In this document: piece by piece, positions 45,186 to 53,661 of the stretch
Position numbering within the stretch: the first letter of the stretch is position 1
How the letters are laid out: every line of letters begins with the position of its first letter
DNA from: Syntrophus buswellii
Lineage (GTDB): Bacteria > Desulfobacterota > Syntrophia > Syntrophales > Syntrophaceae
DNA: 64,000 nt
NCBI RefSeq assembly: GCF_046097065.1
Contig: NZ_CP175563.1
Coordinates: 1,426,001 to 1,490,000, forward strand
Direction of reading: 5' to 3'
Notes under the pieces: model-generated
Told to the model about the DNA's origin: nothing
Seen by the model: only the letters and a program-made list of their open reading frames with translations
Database searches by the model: none
Made by a program: the position numbers and the translations under genes

Positions 45186-45223
45186 GTAAACTGCGCAGCG
45201 GATTCTTCCGGTGCGCAGCTTAC
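45186..45223. repeat. Inverted repeat at the end of the TPR gene
   Basis: GTAAACTGCGCA and TGCGCAGCTTAC pair over 11-12 positions with one mismatch or bulge. It overlaps the stop of the TPR lipoprotein on the minus strand and lies 50 bases after the GuaA-like gene, so it may end both convergent transcripts. There is no T-run. Confidence 0.4.
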
Positions 45224-45672
45224 TTTCCGTGGATCGTGTTGTAGGTGTCCAGGTACTCTTTTCGAGGGGCGATTTTCAGCGCCTTGTCGATGAGGAATCC
45301 CGCCTCCTGGATGTTCCCCTTCTGATAAAGCAGATACGCGAGGTTGTTCATCGTATCGGCATGATTGCTGTCGATGGAAAGGGCTTTGCGGTAAGCATCC
45401 TCCGCCTTTCCAAGATCCCCCGATCGGTAGTGGAGATTGCCGAGATTGAAATGGGGCACGACCCAGTCCGGGCGCATCCTGGACGCTGTTTTGTATTCCT
45501 TTTCCGCCAGCTCGGGCATTCCCTTGTGTTCATAGGCGACGCCCAGGTCGTTATGCTCTTCCGAAGTAAGCGGATCCTTGAGTTCAATGATCCGCGGCAG
45601 CGTGCAGGCAAAAACGCCAAGGCAGAACAAACCCATGACGAGGATCATGGAAACACGACGAGAAAGGTGCAT
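45220..45672 (-). CDS. TPR-repeat lipoprotein
   Basis: A roughly 150-residue lipoprotein (lipobox GVFAC) with three TPR units: EEHNDLGVAYEHKGMPELAEKEY, VPHFNLGNLHYRSGDLGKAEDAY and ADTMNNLAYLLYQKGNIQEA. I prefer the ATG at 45672, which gives a basic n-region (HLSRR). The ATG at 45648, which overlaps the previous stop as ATGA, is possible, as is 45687. It resembles the C-terminal TPR part of PA2778-type proteins, whose N-terminal peptidase domain is the separate gene just upstream. Confidence 0.8.
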   Translation of the reverse strand: MHLSRRVSMILVMGLFCLGVFACTLPRIIELKDPLTSEEHNDLGVAYEHKGMPELAEKEYKTASRMRPDWVVPHFNLGNLHYRSGDLGKAEDAYRKALSIDSNHADTMNNLAYLLYQKGNIQEAGFLIDKALKIAPRKEYLDTYNTIHGK

Positions 45673-46115
45673 CCTGTTTTGTTCCATAGGCGTTGAAATT
45701 TGGAATAAGAATATATTTGTGAAGGTTCCGTTCCGCTGTGAGCAACAATTCCCGATTCCCCATACCCATAGACCAGCAGGTAATGAGGCTTCGAAATGCG
45801 CCAGAATCCGGTATCGACGGCCACGATGACCGGCTTTCCCGCATCTAGATACTGCTTGAGTTGATCAACCGTTCCCTGGCCGAGGGCCGTTTTGAAATTT
45901 CTGCTTCGGGCGAAGTTTTCCATGTCCGATATGAGAGTCCCTCTCAGCTTGGCGGAATACACTTCCGTTGCAATGTCATCCGCACTTTCGGGATGGCCGT
46001 AAAACATCAAAACGGATGCCAGGGCTGCCGGGCCGCACTTCAGAGGCTCCTGCTTCACAAAAGGCACGCCGTTGATGACGATCAAAAGCAGGGACGCAAG
46101 GGAAAGAAGCCTCAT
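45645..46115 (-). CDS. C39-like cysteine peptidase domain protein (PA2778-like N-terminal part)
   Basis: A 156-residue exported protein. After a short hydrophobic N terminus, VPFVKQEPLKCGPAALASVLMFYG carries the C39/papain-like active-site cysteine (Cys about 27), and the His of KPHYLLVYGYG (about 110) would be the second catalytic residue. In Pseudomonas PA2778 this domain and a TPR domain are one polypeptide; here two overlapping genes encode them. It lies between the PA2779-like gene and the TPR gene and is probably co-transcribed. Substrate unknown, and the lack of an attached ABC transporter argues against bacteriocin export. Confidence 0.82.
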   Translation of the reverse strand: MRLLSLASLLLIVINGVPFVKQEPLKCGPAALASVLMFYGHPESADDIATEVYSAKLRGTLISDMENFARSRNFKTALGQGTVDQLKQYLDAGKPVIVAVDTGFWRISKPHYLLVYGYGESGIVAHSGTEPSQIYSYSKFQRLWNKTGCTFLVVFP

Positions 46116-46122
46116 GGAGCCC

Positions 46123-46521
46123 TCAGCCTATGACAATTTTCTTGTTCAGCAGTTTAAGGATGACAATCACCAGAATGATGATGACCAGTACGCCGATGAC
46201 GAACCCGACTCCGTCTCCGCCCGCAAGAACGGAATCCGAGGCCTGTGCGAGCAGGTGGACCTGCTCTTCTGTCATCCCGCTGATTTTCGATTTGATTTCA
46301 TCGGGAGTCAGGCCATGGGCGCGCAATTTTTCCTGGACGATCTTGTTTTCAAGGGCGAGTTTGATTTTGTCGATGTCCTGGAATTTGAGATCCGCGCCTG
46401 CTTGATGCTCTGACGAGACCTGTGACGATACCATGGCCGCACCTGCAGGTGACGTCACGAAGAGGCACCAGAACAGGGCGAGAAGCATGGCGAATATCGG
46501 GTTTCTGATTTTTCTGATCAT
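46123..46521 (-). CDS. PA2779-family membrane-anchored exported protein
   Basis: A 132-residue protein with an N-terminal signal (about 29 residues, ending GAAM), a helical middle (DIDKIKLALENKIVQEKLRAHGLTPDEI and on) and a C-terminal membrane helix IGVLVIIILVIVILKLL followed by KK. This is the layout of PA2779 proteins, encoded next to PA2778-type peptidase/TPR genes as here (7-base gap). Role unknown. An AGGAGTAAC site precedes the ATG. Confidence 0.88.
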   Translation of the reverse strand: MIRKIRNPIFAMLLALFWCLFVTSPAGAAMVSSQVSSEHQAGADLKFQDIDKIKLALENKIVQEKLRAHGLTPDEIKSKISGMTEEQVHLLAQASDSVLAGGDGVGFVIGVLVIIILVIVILKLLNKKIVIG

Positions 46522-47246
46522 CGAATGTTACTCCTTTCCTCTCTATCAAAAATTCTCAAGGCAGCCATCGGGAAGGATTAGGCTGTCCTGCTCTTCTCCC
46601 GGTCTCCTGTTGCTGCGGGCGGCATCGTCATCCCGTCGTCTCCATCCATATCCGCAGGATGCAATGACCTCTCAAGGCCCACAGGCTGTCAGTTTCGGTG
46701 AGCATCTGCATCTCACTTTTTGCCGCCTTCTGTCAAGAGAGTAAAAGGCCAAATAAGAAGAATTCCCGGGGCGGTTCATCTTAGGGGAGGGAGCCTTGCC
46801 GGAAAGGACGAATGCAGGGCCATGAAGCGTGAAGAGGTCAAGGCGGCCCACGATGGCCTGCAGGAGTGTAAGCCTGGTATGTTAAAGACAAGACAGGAAA
46901 GGATCTCAAGAAAAAGCCCGGTGAAGTCCTCTTCGGAAAACGGCACTCCATCGTGACGGTGGAAGCAGACGTGCCCCTTGCTGTCCCGGGAAGATGCCCT
47001 GCACTGAGTCCCGTTCTTTCCCTGCTTCAAGGAAGAGTTTCGGTGAGTCGCCACGTCAGAGAGGGTCTTCACAATGTTCTGGTACGGATTGTGCGTTTTT
47101 GCCGCTCATCGCCATCGCGTCTTTAGATGAAGTGGAATTGCCAGACTCTAATTCCGGGGATCTTCCCATGGCACGCAAGCCGTGTACAGAAAGCAGAATT
47201 GAACTGGTGGTGTCGAGTCGAACTGTCTGATGGAGGAGTTTTTCCA
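46522..47246. other. Gene-free stretch
   Basis: About 725 bases between divergent genes. Frames on both strands are short, start without ribosome sites and resemble no family. A minus-strand frame at 46776-47072 is the longest tidy one. It is probably decayed sequence plus the promoters of the flanking genes. The ribosome site TGGAGGAG for the next gene is at its right end. Confidence 0.5.
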
Positions 47247-48062
47247 ATGTTCTCAAAAAGGCTTTTTTATGTCCTGGCGGCTTCTCTTTGGATTCTGATT
47301 GCCACAGGCCCCTGCCGGGCCGAAGCGGAGAAAGTCGATAAAACGGAAAAAGGGGAGAGCGCGCTTTCCGGGGAGGTGTCTTTGTCCGCATTGAGTGCCT
47401 ACATCTGGCGCGGGCAGGAACTGAGCCGTCACAGCCTGGTCTTGCAGCCGTCTTTTACCCTGAACTACGGGGGAATTTCGGCAGACCTCTGGGGGAACTG
47501 GGATTCAGATCCTCATGGTGAGGGGGGTGAGCGCTGGAACGAAACGGACGTTTCGCTTTTTTACGGAGGCAAATACCGTCTGCTGAACTATGAAATCGGC
47601 TACATGTCTTACAATGCGGTCGGCGGTGAAGATTCTCAGGAGGTATCCCTGAAGCTGGGGATCGATGTGCCGTTGAGTCCGAGCCTGACTGTTTACCGTG
47701 AAGTCATGCATGATCTCTACTGGTACTTTCTGTTGACTCTAAGCCAATCCTTCCCCGTTTCAGAGCGGCTGTCCATCGACCTGTCCGCATCGGCAGGGTA
47801 TCTTGTCAGCACCGATTCGGAAGAGTATCCCGAGGTTGGCGAAGATGGGGGAGTGACCGGCGGGAAATTCAACAATTTCCATGACGGGACATTGACCGTG
47901 GGCTTTCCTTACAAAATCCTGGATAACGTCTACGTTACCCCGGCCCTGTCCTATACCTTTCCCCTGTGCGGTGATGCACGACGGGAAATGAAATATTTCA
48001 GCATGACGGGCCGGGACTCCAATTTTCTTTACGGTGGCGCCATCGTCACGTACAGCTTTTAG
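47247..48062 (+). CDS. Outer-membrane beta-barrel-like protein
   Basis: A 271-residue exported protein. The ATG at 47247 follows GGAGGAG; the longer frame from 47127 has no signal. After the signal peptide (to PCRAEA, about 26) come alternating strands such as VSLSALSAYIWRGQELSRHS, QPSFTLNYGGISADLWGNW and YRLLNYEIGYMSYN, ending in an aromatic FLYGGAIVTYSF, the classic outer-membrane barrel C terminus. The pattern matches TorF/MipA-like putative porins of 12-14 strands. Substrate is unknown. Confidence 0.8.
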   Translation: MFSKRLFYVLAASLWILIATGPCRAEAEKVDKTEKGESALSGEVSLSALSAYIWRGQELSRHSLVLQPSFTLNYGGISADLWGNWDSDPHGEGGERWNETDVSLFYGGKYRLLNYEIGYMSYNAVGGEDSQEVSLKLGIDVPLSPSLTVYREVMHDLYWYFLLTLSQSFPVSERLSIDLSASAGYLVSTDSEEYPEVGEDGGVTGGKFNNFHDGTLTVGFPYKILDNVYVTPALSYTFPLCGDARREMKYFSMTGRDSNFLYGGAIVTYSF

Positions 48063-48120
48063 CTTTGCAGGTGATGGAAGAGACCCGTAAGGTTCTTGGA
48101 AAGGAACTCGGTTAACGAAC

Positions 48121-48924
48121 TTAAGGCCTTACGTGGACTTGATGATTAACATTGGTGTAAGGCCTTATTGCCGCTCCAACCTCCGCATTGCTTTGCACCC
48201 GCCACGATTGAACAAGTTTTGAATGGTAGTTGGGCACACTGTTGTCGGGTCTCACAGCAACGGTTTCGGAAATGATTCTCAATTCACCCGTTCGAGGATT
48301 GCGCCACATGAAAATGAATGTCGCCGGCAGCGCGTTGTGCGTAAATCTCCTTTGCCAGGCAGCCGGCAGGTAGTCACTGGCCTGAACATAGCATCTCATC
48401 GTGCCGGGAAATCTTCCGGCTCCATTTGGTCCATACAGTGGGTTGCTTTCCGGGCTTTGGTAGTGATAGCACACATAGTGGTTATTCTGCCGAGGGACGG
48501 TATCCGTAACCACAAACGCACAGCCGTTCATCGCGCCTGTAAATGTAAAGACGGGAAGCTCCAGGGTATTAACAGTGATTTGCCCCATATCCAGGAGGTT
48601 TGCGACACCTCCTGGCAGGTAAGGAAAATAATTCCCCTCGATGTAGTCAGCGGGCCATGCCGGAACGGCCACTCCTTGAGCATTAGAGACCGCAGCCGGA
48701 ACCAGACGCCTCAACACATATTTACGGTTACCAATGTTTGCCAGGTCGTATCTGATTTTACCGTCGCCGTCCTGATGCTGGTTCATATTGATACCCTTTG
48801 CTTTTTTCTGAAAATTGGGTTCAACAAGCTTTCCGTATATGTGAGATTCCGGCTGATAGTTGATTAGCGTATTATCGATCAGGAACTGTATGGGATTGGC
48901 ACAGAACTGTTCATTTGCCGTCAA
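48121..48924 (-). CDS. Unknown protein with a Thr-Cys-His arrangement (possible deamidase-like)
   Basis: A frame of up to 267 codons, lower in GC than its neighbours. The first possible start is a TTG at 48924; an ATG at 48786 with AAAGGGT about eight bases ahead would give about 221 residues, and no earlier ATG exists. There is no signal peptide or membrane helix. The segment TFTGAMNGCAFVVT followed by NNHYVCYHYQ has Thr at -6, Cys at 0 and His at +14. BLF1/CNF-type glutamine deamidases have a similar T-x5-C-x(11)-H layout with an SGC core. That is a spacing resemblance only. No known family is recognised. Confidence 0.6.
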   Translation of the reverse strand: MTANEQFCANPIQFLIDNTLINYQPESHIYGKLVEPNFQKKAKGINMNQHQDGDGKIRYDLANIGNRKYVLRRLVPAAVSNAQGVAVPAWPADYIEGNYFPYLPGGVANLLDMGQITVNTLELPVFTFTGAMNGCAFVVTDTVPRQNNHYVCYHYQSPESNPLYGPNGAGRFPGTMRCYVQASDYLPAAWQRRFTHNALPATFIFMWRNPRTGELRIISETVAVRPDNSVPNYHSKLVQSWRVQSNAEVGAAIRPYTNVNHQVHVRP

Positions 48925-49318
48925 AGATCGAAAGGCCCCCTTTCCCGGAAGTGATCCATCTTATACTATTTCTTTTTTACTTCAAACGGATTTATATTCA
49001 AGGATTATTTACCCAGGAAATGATGAGAATCTCTCGCAGCCTATAAAAATGGCAGAGCCGATTTGCATTAAGCATTTCCCGCAGCAAGTTATTCGCCATT
49101 TGTCTTAACGTAAGAATTTTGGCATCATCGAAATCCATACTTTCCCCGATTGTATGTTTCGAGGTGATTTTGTATTATTTTTCAGCTAAGTTTATGCTCA
49201 GGCTCGTTCAGCCGTATAGCGGCATTGCTTCGTGAGGAGGGGGGGATAATCAGATTACCGGAGATAAATTGACCACGCAGAAAAATCCACGATATGAAAA
49301 AAGGAGGAATAAATAACG
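48925..49318. other. Gene-free AT-rich stretch
   Basis: About 395 AT-rich bases between the divergent 48121 and 49319 genes, with no coding signal. It likely holds promoters for both. The GAGGAGGGGGG at about 49233 is a purine-rich run too far upstream to serve as ribosome site; the AAAGGAGGAA just before 49319 does so. Confidence 0.5.
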
Positions 49319-49954
49319 ATGAAAAAATATTTATCAATTTTTTGTCTCATCATCACCATGATGGCCGGTTATGCACATGCCGGTACGGTATATACCGACC
49401 GCGCCTTATTTGAAGCGGCGGTTTCGACATACACCATAGAAGATTTCGAGGCTTATCCTATTTCCGGCAATCCTGGCAGCGGGGCGGTGTCACAGATCAA
49501 TTTTAATAACTTCTCCGCTGCATCAGTGCCCGATGCGGTAAAGGTATTGGATACGGAATTTGCCTATTCCAGGAATACAACCGTGGGGGGAGCCAACTAT
49601 CTTTATCTGGATACCGATATCGGATTTACAGGTTCTGTAACAACCCTTTCTTTCAACAGCGGGATCAGCTTTTTTGGATTTGATTATACCTATAACCCAA
49701 GCTGGAATTCGCAACTTAATCTTGCCGTTGAAGGAAATTCTTTTATTCTGAGCGATGTTGATAACTACGGCTATGGCTTCTGGGGTTATATTGGAGATGG
49801 TACGTTCAGTACAGTCACTATCGACTCAGGATATATCAGCGCATATGGTATTGATCAGGTTACATTTAATGCTGTACCGATTCCTGCTCCCATTCTGTTG
49901 CTTGGTTTTGGTTTGGCAGGACTGGCAGGGTTGAGGAAGAAATTGAACCAGTAA
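49319..49954 (+). CDS. Exported protein with PEP-CTERM-type sorting tail
   Basis: A 211-residue protein with a signal peptide ending YAHAG (about 21), a strand-rich middle (FGFDYTYNPSW, GYGFWGYIGDG) and a C-terminal tail VPIPAPILLLGFGLAGLAGLRKK: a short Pro motif, one hydrophobic helix and a basic end. This is the VPxPAP variant of the PEP-CTERM sorting signal, recognised by exosortase/EpsH in exopolysaccharide-linked export. No exosortase gene is in this window. AAAGGAGGAA precedes the ATG and a strong terminator follows the gene. Confidence 0.85.
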   Translation: MKKYLSIFCLIITMMAGYAHAGTVYTDRALFEAAVSTYTIEDFEAYPISGNPGSGAVSQINFNNFSAASVPDAVKVLDTEFAYSRNTTVGGANYLYLDTDIGFTGSVTTLSFNSGISFFGFDYTYNPSWNSQLNLAVEGNSFILSDVDNYGYGFWGYIGDGTFSTVTIDSGYISAYGIDQVTFNAVPIPAPILLLGFGLAGLAGLRKKLNQ

Positions 49955-49977
49955 CTGAACACAGAAACGACGCAATG

Positions 49978-50014
49978 AAAGAAAGGCAGAACCAAGCGGT
50001 TCTGCCTTTCTTTT
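49978..50014 (+). terminator. Strong intrinsic terminator
   Basis: GAAAGGCAGAACC (49981-49993) and GGTTCTGCCTTTC (49998-50010) form a perfect 13-bp stem with the loop AAGC, followed by TTTT. It ends the PEP-CTERM gene. Confidence 0.92.
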
Positions 50015-50194
50015 GGTACGCCCAGCATGGGCGCACTCTCACTTTTCATGTCAGCGGATCCGCGTGGGTAAAATACGAATTGACAAAGCAAAATATCCTC
50101 CCCTATATTTAACACTCCTGATTAAGCAATTCATCATCCTAAAAATACAAACAAAACGGCAAACATTTCAGCAACGGCAAAGGAGGAGAAGAAA

Positions 50195-51043
50195 ATGAAC
50201 ATACGGGATCTTCTTGGAGCAATGGTGCAATCCGGAATGTCGGCTTCGTCAAATGAACGCATAAAAAACTCTTTAGGTGGAGGAATGCTGGATAATCTTG
50301 GGAACATGCTGGGAGGTTCATCCGGGCAGACCGGAGGCGGAGGAGGCGGAATAGGGGACCTGTTATCCAGCGTCCTGGGGGGCGGACAAAAGGGGCCCGC
50401 CGCACCCGGTTCCGGGGGCGGCCTCGGTGATTTGCTTTCAAATATGCTGGGCAGTGCGGGACAAGCGGTTGGCGGCAACAGAAATATTGCCATAGGCGGC
50501 CTGGGGGCACTGATTGGTTCCCTTCTGGGCGGTGGAGGAAAGTCCGTCGGAGGGGCCGTCGGCGGCGGCTTAATGGCCGTTCTGGCCAGTCTGGCTTTCA
50601 ATGCCCTGAAAGGAAGCGGACAAAAAAACCCGTCGATACCGGTCGGACTGCTGGAGCCACAGACGGAAATGGAGCAGCTCCAGATGGAACAAAGCTCGGA
50701 ACTCGTTTTGCGTGCCATGATCAATGCAACCAAATCTGACGGCGAGATCGATCAGAATGAAATCGACCGAATGCTTGGAAAAATCAGTGAAATCGGGATT
50801 GATGAGGAAGGCAGGGACTATTTGAGGACCCAGCTGCAGCAGCCGATGGAAACGGAAGCGCTGATCGCCGCGGCACAGGGTCAACCGGAACTTGCGGCCC
50901 AGATCTATGCGGCCTCTCTGCTGGCCATTGAAGTGGACACCCAAGCGGAGAAGGATTACCTGGAACGGCTTGCTCAAGGATTGGGTTTAACACCGGAAAT
51001 TACCCGGCGTATTCAAGAACTCGTTGGCCTGCAGCAGGCATAA
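50195..51043 (+). CDS. DUF533 (TerB-like) protein with glycine-rich N-terminal half
   Basis: A 282-residue protein. Residues about 1-150 are rich in Gly, Leu and Ser (LGGGMLDNLGNMLGGSSGQ, IGGLGALIGSLLGGGGKSVGG). The C-terminal half is helical and carries the DUF533/TerB pattern LVLRAMINATKSDGEIDQNEIDRMLGKI and ASLLAIEVDTQAEKDYLERLA, as in E. coli YebE. A glycine-zipper-like hydrophobic segment around 120-140 may be membrane-associated. The function of this family is unknown. AAAGGAGGAG precedes the ATG and a terminator follows. Confidence 0.88.
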   Translation: MNIRDLLGAMVQSGMSASSNERIKNSLGGGMLDNLGNMLGGSSGQTGGGGGGIGDLLSSVLGGGQKGPAAPGSGGGLGDLLSNMLGSAGQAVGGNRNIAIGGLGALIGSLLGGGGKSVGGAVGGGLMAVLASLAFNALKGSGQKNPSIPVGLLEPQTEMEQLQMEQSSELVLRAMINATKSDGEIDQNEIDRMLGKISEIGIDEEGRDYLRTQLQQPMETEALIAAAQGQPELAAQIYAASLLAIEVDTQAEKDYLERLAQGLGLTPEITRRIQELVGLQQA

Positions 51044-51131
51044 AGGACAACGGTATGACGCCTTCCCTATTGATGGCGTCGCGAACTATGCACCGAATTT
51101 GAGAAGATTCTCGGCAACGGGAAGCAGAAAC

Positions 51132-51172
51132 AAAGCGAGGGCTTAACTAAAATTGGTTAAGCCCTCGCTTTT
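51132..51172 (+). terminator. Intrinsic terminator after the DUF533 gene
   Basis: AAAGCGAGGGCTTAAC (51132-51147) pairs with GTTAAGCCCTCGCTTTT (51156-51172), 16 pairs with an 8-base loop and A/T arms on both sides. It could act in both directions. Confidence 0.92.
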
Positions 51173-51710
51173 GGAGTGGGTCGGGAAAAACCGGGCGGCA
51201 ACTGTTTTTTTTCGAGGGGTAGTACTTCGATGTCATATCCAGCCGGATTATGAAACATCCCGTCAGTCCCATGAGGGAACTGCTTCCAGATCCTTGGAAG
51301 CCAGACCCGAAGGACAGAGGCGGTTTCCTCTCGCCTGCCAAGCTCTTAAATGTCCTGACCAGTCTTGCGTGATCCTTTTTCAAAGAACGGCTCATTTGAA
51401 GGACTTCCGGATCAATATCCTGTCTGGAGAGCAGATCCGATATGACTTCGTCGCACGGTTACGTCCTGACAGGATCTGTCATTCTCTACCACCTGAGAAA
51501 TTCAAGCGTGCATGGTGTAGTGCCTGACCCGGTTAACCTATGGATGCCATGCCGGATCATGTCCTGGAGCACCATGAAAAGTCAATATTAGCTGAATAGG
51601 AGTTTTATCCCAGTACAATTTTGAGATAAAGTTGAGGCACCTGTCCGGAAGGAGCGGACCACTGTCAACAAAAGTCCTGTTCAGGACCAATGATCCGGGA
51701 AGTCGGGTTA
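51173..51710. other. Gene-free stretch
   Basis: About 540 bases between convergent genes. Several short frames occur on both strands (for example 51153-51527 plus), but none has a ribosome site or recognisable motif. Probably decayed DNA. Confidence 0.5.
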
Positions 51711-52763
51711 TTACTCGTAAAAAAAGGTGCATTCAGAATCTTGAAGCTGGTTTTCCCGTGCTGTTGGAGTCAGGTTCACCAAGTGGATTCCAGAAAGATT
51801 GAATTTATATACGGATTTTACTGTTGGACAGCAGAGACCATCTCTGGGGCCATGAGTTAATAAACGAAGAACAATAATTCCATGTTCAATGTTCATGGAC
51901 TTAACTTCAACCCTGTCGCCCAGTGTGATCACTTTACTAATCGTGGGATTGCCTTGTGCCGCGATGGCCGCAGCAATACCGACCATAATTCCGCTTCCTC
52001 CGGTATTGCGCCAAAGAACAACGGCTCCATCAATAACGCCATCGCCATCAAGATCACCAAACGCTTTCTTTGCAATACCCACTGTATCCCAAACAACCGG
52101 ATCATCAGGACCCTGATCGTCCAGTTCTATTTTTTCTTTGTATTTCCCATTTTTAAATTTATATTCACATATTTCCAGATTATCCAAGATTTGGCCTGTA
52201 ACGGGCTTTTTATCGCTTACAGTTTTTGCAAGATCGTGCTCACCGCTAAGTTTATGATGATCTCTCGATTTAGAGCTTCGTCCCGTCGTTTGAGCCATAG
52301 CCGTAACAGCTGCAATGCGCTGCGGCAGAACCGAAGCGAGTTCTAACCCACCGCACCCTCTAACCGTCTCTCTGCAATGGTGTAATTTTCTTGAATCACC
52401 GGATGTTGTTCCGCTTTGCCGATAATATTTTAATGCAGCTTCGTGATAGCCCAAACCTTCTGCCGACATTCCAAGAAAATAGTACGCCAGATCTTGTCCA
52501 TAGCCTATTTTCATCACCAATTCCGCCAAGGGCTCCCATTGTCTTGAATTATAAGATGAAATCAACTCATTACGATGTTCACCCCAACTGAGATAGCATT
52601 CAGGAGTGTCGCAATCGAGATTCAGGTTTCCAACTTTCAGATCTCTCATAAACTGGGAGTGTAATTCAGGTGTTACCGTTGCATATTTAGGAGAGGCGCA
52701 TGAAATCCCTATCAGGGTAACAACGAAAAGAATAGCACCCAGTAACGATTGTTTTCTCTTCAT
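51711..52763 (-). CDS. Lipoprotein of unknown function with VCBS-like segment
   Basis: A 350-residue lipoprotein (signal of about 20 residues with lipobox GISC). The N-terminal half carries conserved cysteines (LDCDTPECYLSWG) and a TPR-like helix pair (LAYYFLGMSAEGLGYHEAALKYYRQSG, about 90-120). The C-terminal half has KKAFGDLDGDGVIDGAVVLWRNTGG, a calcium-loop-like FG-GAP segment. AAAGGAATTAGGT precedes the ATG. I do not recognise a characterised family. Base composition is lower in GC than the housekeeping genes. Confidence 0.78.
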   Translation of the reverse strand: MKRKQSLLGAILFVVTLIGISCASPKYATVTPELHSQFMRDLKVGNLNLDCDTPECYLSWGEHRNELISSYNSRQWEPLAELVMKIGYGQDLAYYFLGMSAEGLGYHEAALKYYRQSGTTSGDSRKLHHCRETVRGCGGLELASVLPQRIAAVTAMAQTTGRSSKSRDHHKLSGEHDLAKTVSDKKPVTGQILDNLEICEYKFKNGKYKEKIELDDQGPDDPVVWDTVGIAKKAFGDLDGDGVIDGAVVLWRNTGGSGIMVGIAAAIAAQGNPTISKVITLGDRVEVKSMNIEHGIIVLRLLTHGPRDGLCCPTVKSVYKFNLSGIHLVNLTPTARENQLQDSECTFFYE

Positions 52764-53174
52764 ACCTAATTCCTTTCATCCATCCGTGCTGATGTTGCCT
52801 ATCGTTCAGCATGAATAAACTGTGATTGATCGGGTTCTTCCGGCTATTCCAGGTGGGCCTTTGCGAAACCTTCTCTGATCATTTCAAGATTTGATATTAT
52901 GATGTCCCAGCAAGATCAGTCGATCCTGTGGGGACTTTTATTGTGTGTTCTGATGGTCTGATTCCCGGCCTATTCTCTCGGATATCGCCCCGGAGACTGC
53001 TTCCTCCACTTCTGGATTTTCTGTCGTAAATTCCCAACCGTAAGCCAATGAGGTATAGAGGTGCAATCGTGGTTTGGCGATGTGACACTTCCGGGATGGG
53101 TTAACATCTGCTTTGATCCTTATGGCCTATGCCAGCCTCCTGAGATGAGGCTGTCAATATTGGTTGAGTCCTGT
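52764..53174. other. Gene-free stretch
   Basis: About 410 bases with no convincing gene. Short frames at 52897-53088 (minus) and 53061-53264 (plus, antisense to ywbE) are probably chance. No repeat or terminator stands out. Confidence 0.5.
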
Positions 53175-53378
53175 TCAAACATCAAGGATTTCCTTGACCC
53201 GGCCGACCGTCCCGTCTTGCAGCCGTACCTTGATGCCATGGGGATGCCTGGGGGACTTTGTTAGAATATCAAAAACAATTCCCTCAGTCAGTTTTCCGGT
53301 GCGCTGATCCTGTTTCTGGACAATCTTTACATGTGTCCCTGTTCTAATATCCGAACGGTTTTTCCCATTCATGGGCAT
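53175..53378 (-). CDS. ywbE: YwbE-family (DUF2196) small protein
   Basis: A 67-residue protein (65 if the second ATG at 53372 is used) with the YwbE pattern: NGKNRSDIRTGTHVKIVQKQ, DQRTGKLTEGIVFDILT, SPRHPHGIKVRLQDGTVGRV. The small fold is KOW/SH3-like, and the function of the family is unknown. It stands apart from its neighbours, which are separated by non-coding DNA. Length and motifs fit the family, so it is probably intact. Confidence 0.88.
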   Translation of the reverse strand: MPMNGKNRSDIRTGTHVKIVQKQDQRTGKLTEGIVFDILTKSPRHPHGIKVRLQDGTVGRVKEILDV

Positions 53379-53661
53379 ATCGTCCAGTGGGAGAAATTTC
53401 CCAGCTTTTCTGAAAAAGTGCTCCCAGCTTCATCGTTGCACCTTCGATCTTTTCATCTGCCTACTCTTGAGGATCTTGCGGGACAGCTTTAAAGCTGAAA
53501 ATAAACAAAAACGTCGCTCCGGCTCTTTTCAGTAACTCTTTCTGCCATTCAGTATGGCTCAAATTTTACACCCCGCTGAAAACAACCTGGCAAGAAAAGG
53601 CATCGTCGACTCCAGTCTGGGCCAGATCTATAAATCTATGCTCTCTGAATTAACCCACGCA
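53379..53661. other. Gene-free stretch that may be decayed coding DNA
   Basis: Minus-strand sequence between the trypco2 gene and ywbE. Read in that direction, several short coding-like pieces are separated by stops, as expected if a gene following the trypco2 gene has decayed. The pieces are too short to name. Confidence 0.3.

Noticed and set aside
48122..48167. TAAGGCCTTA repeats at the end of the 48121 gene as a terminator
   Set aside because: The stem is short with a 24-base loop and no T-run. The sequence is itself palindromic, so a repeat in both orientations is unavoidable.
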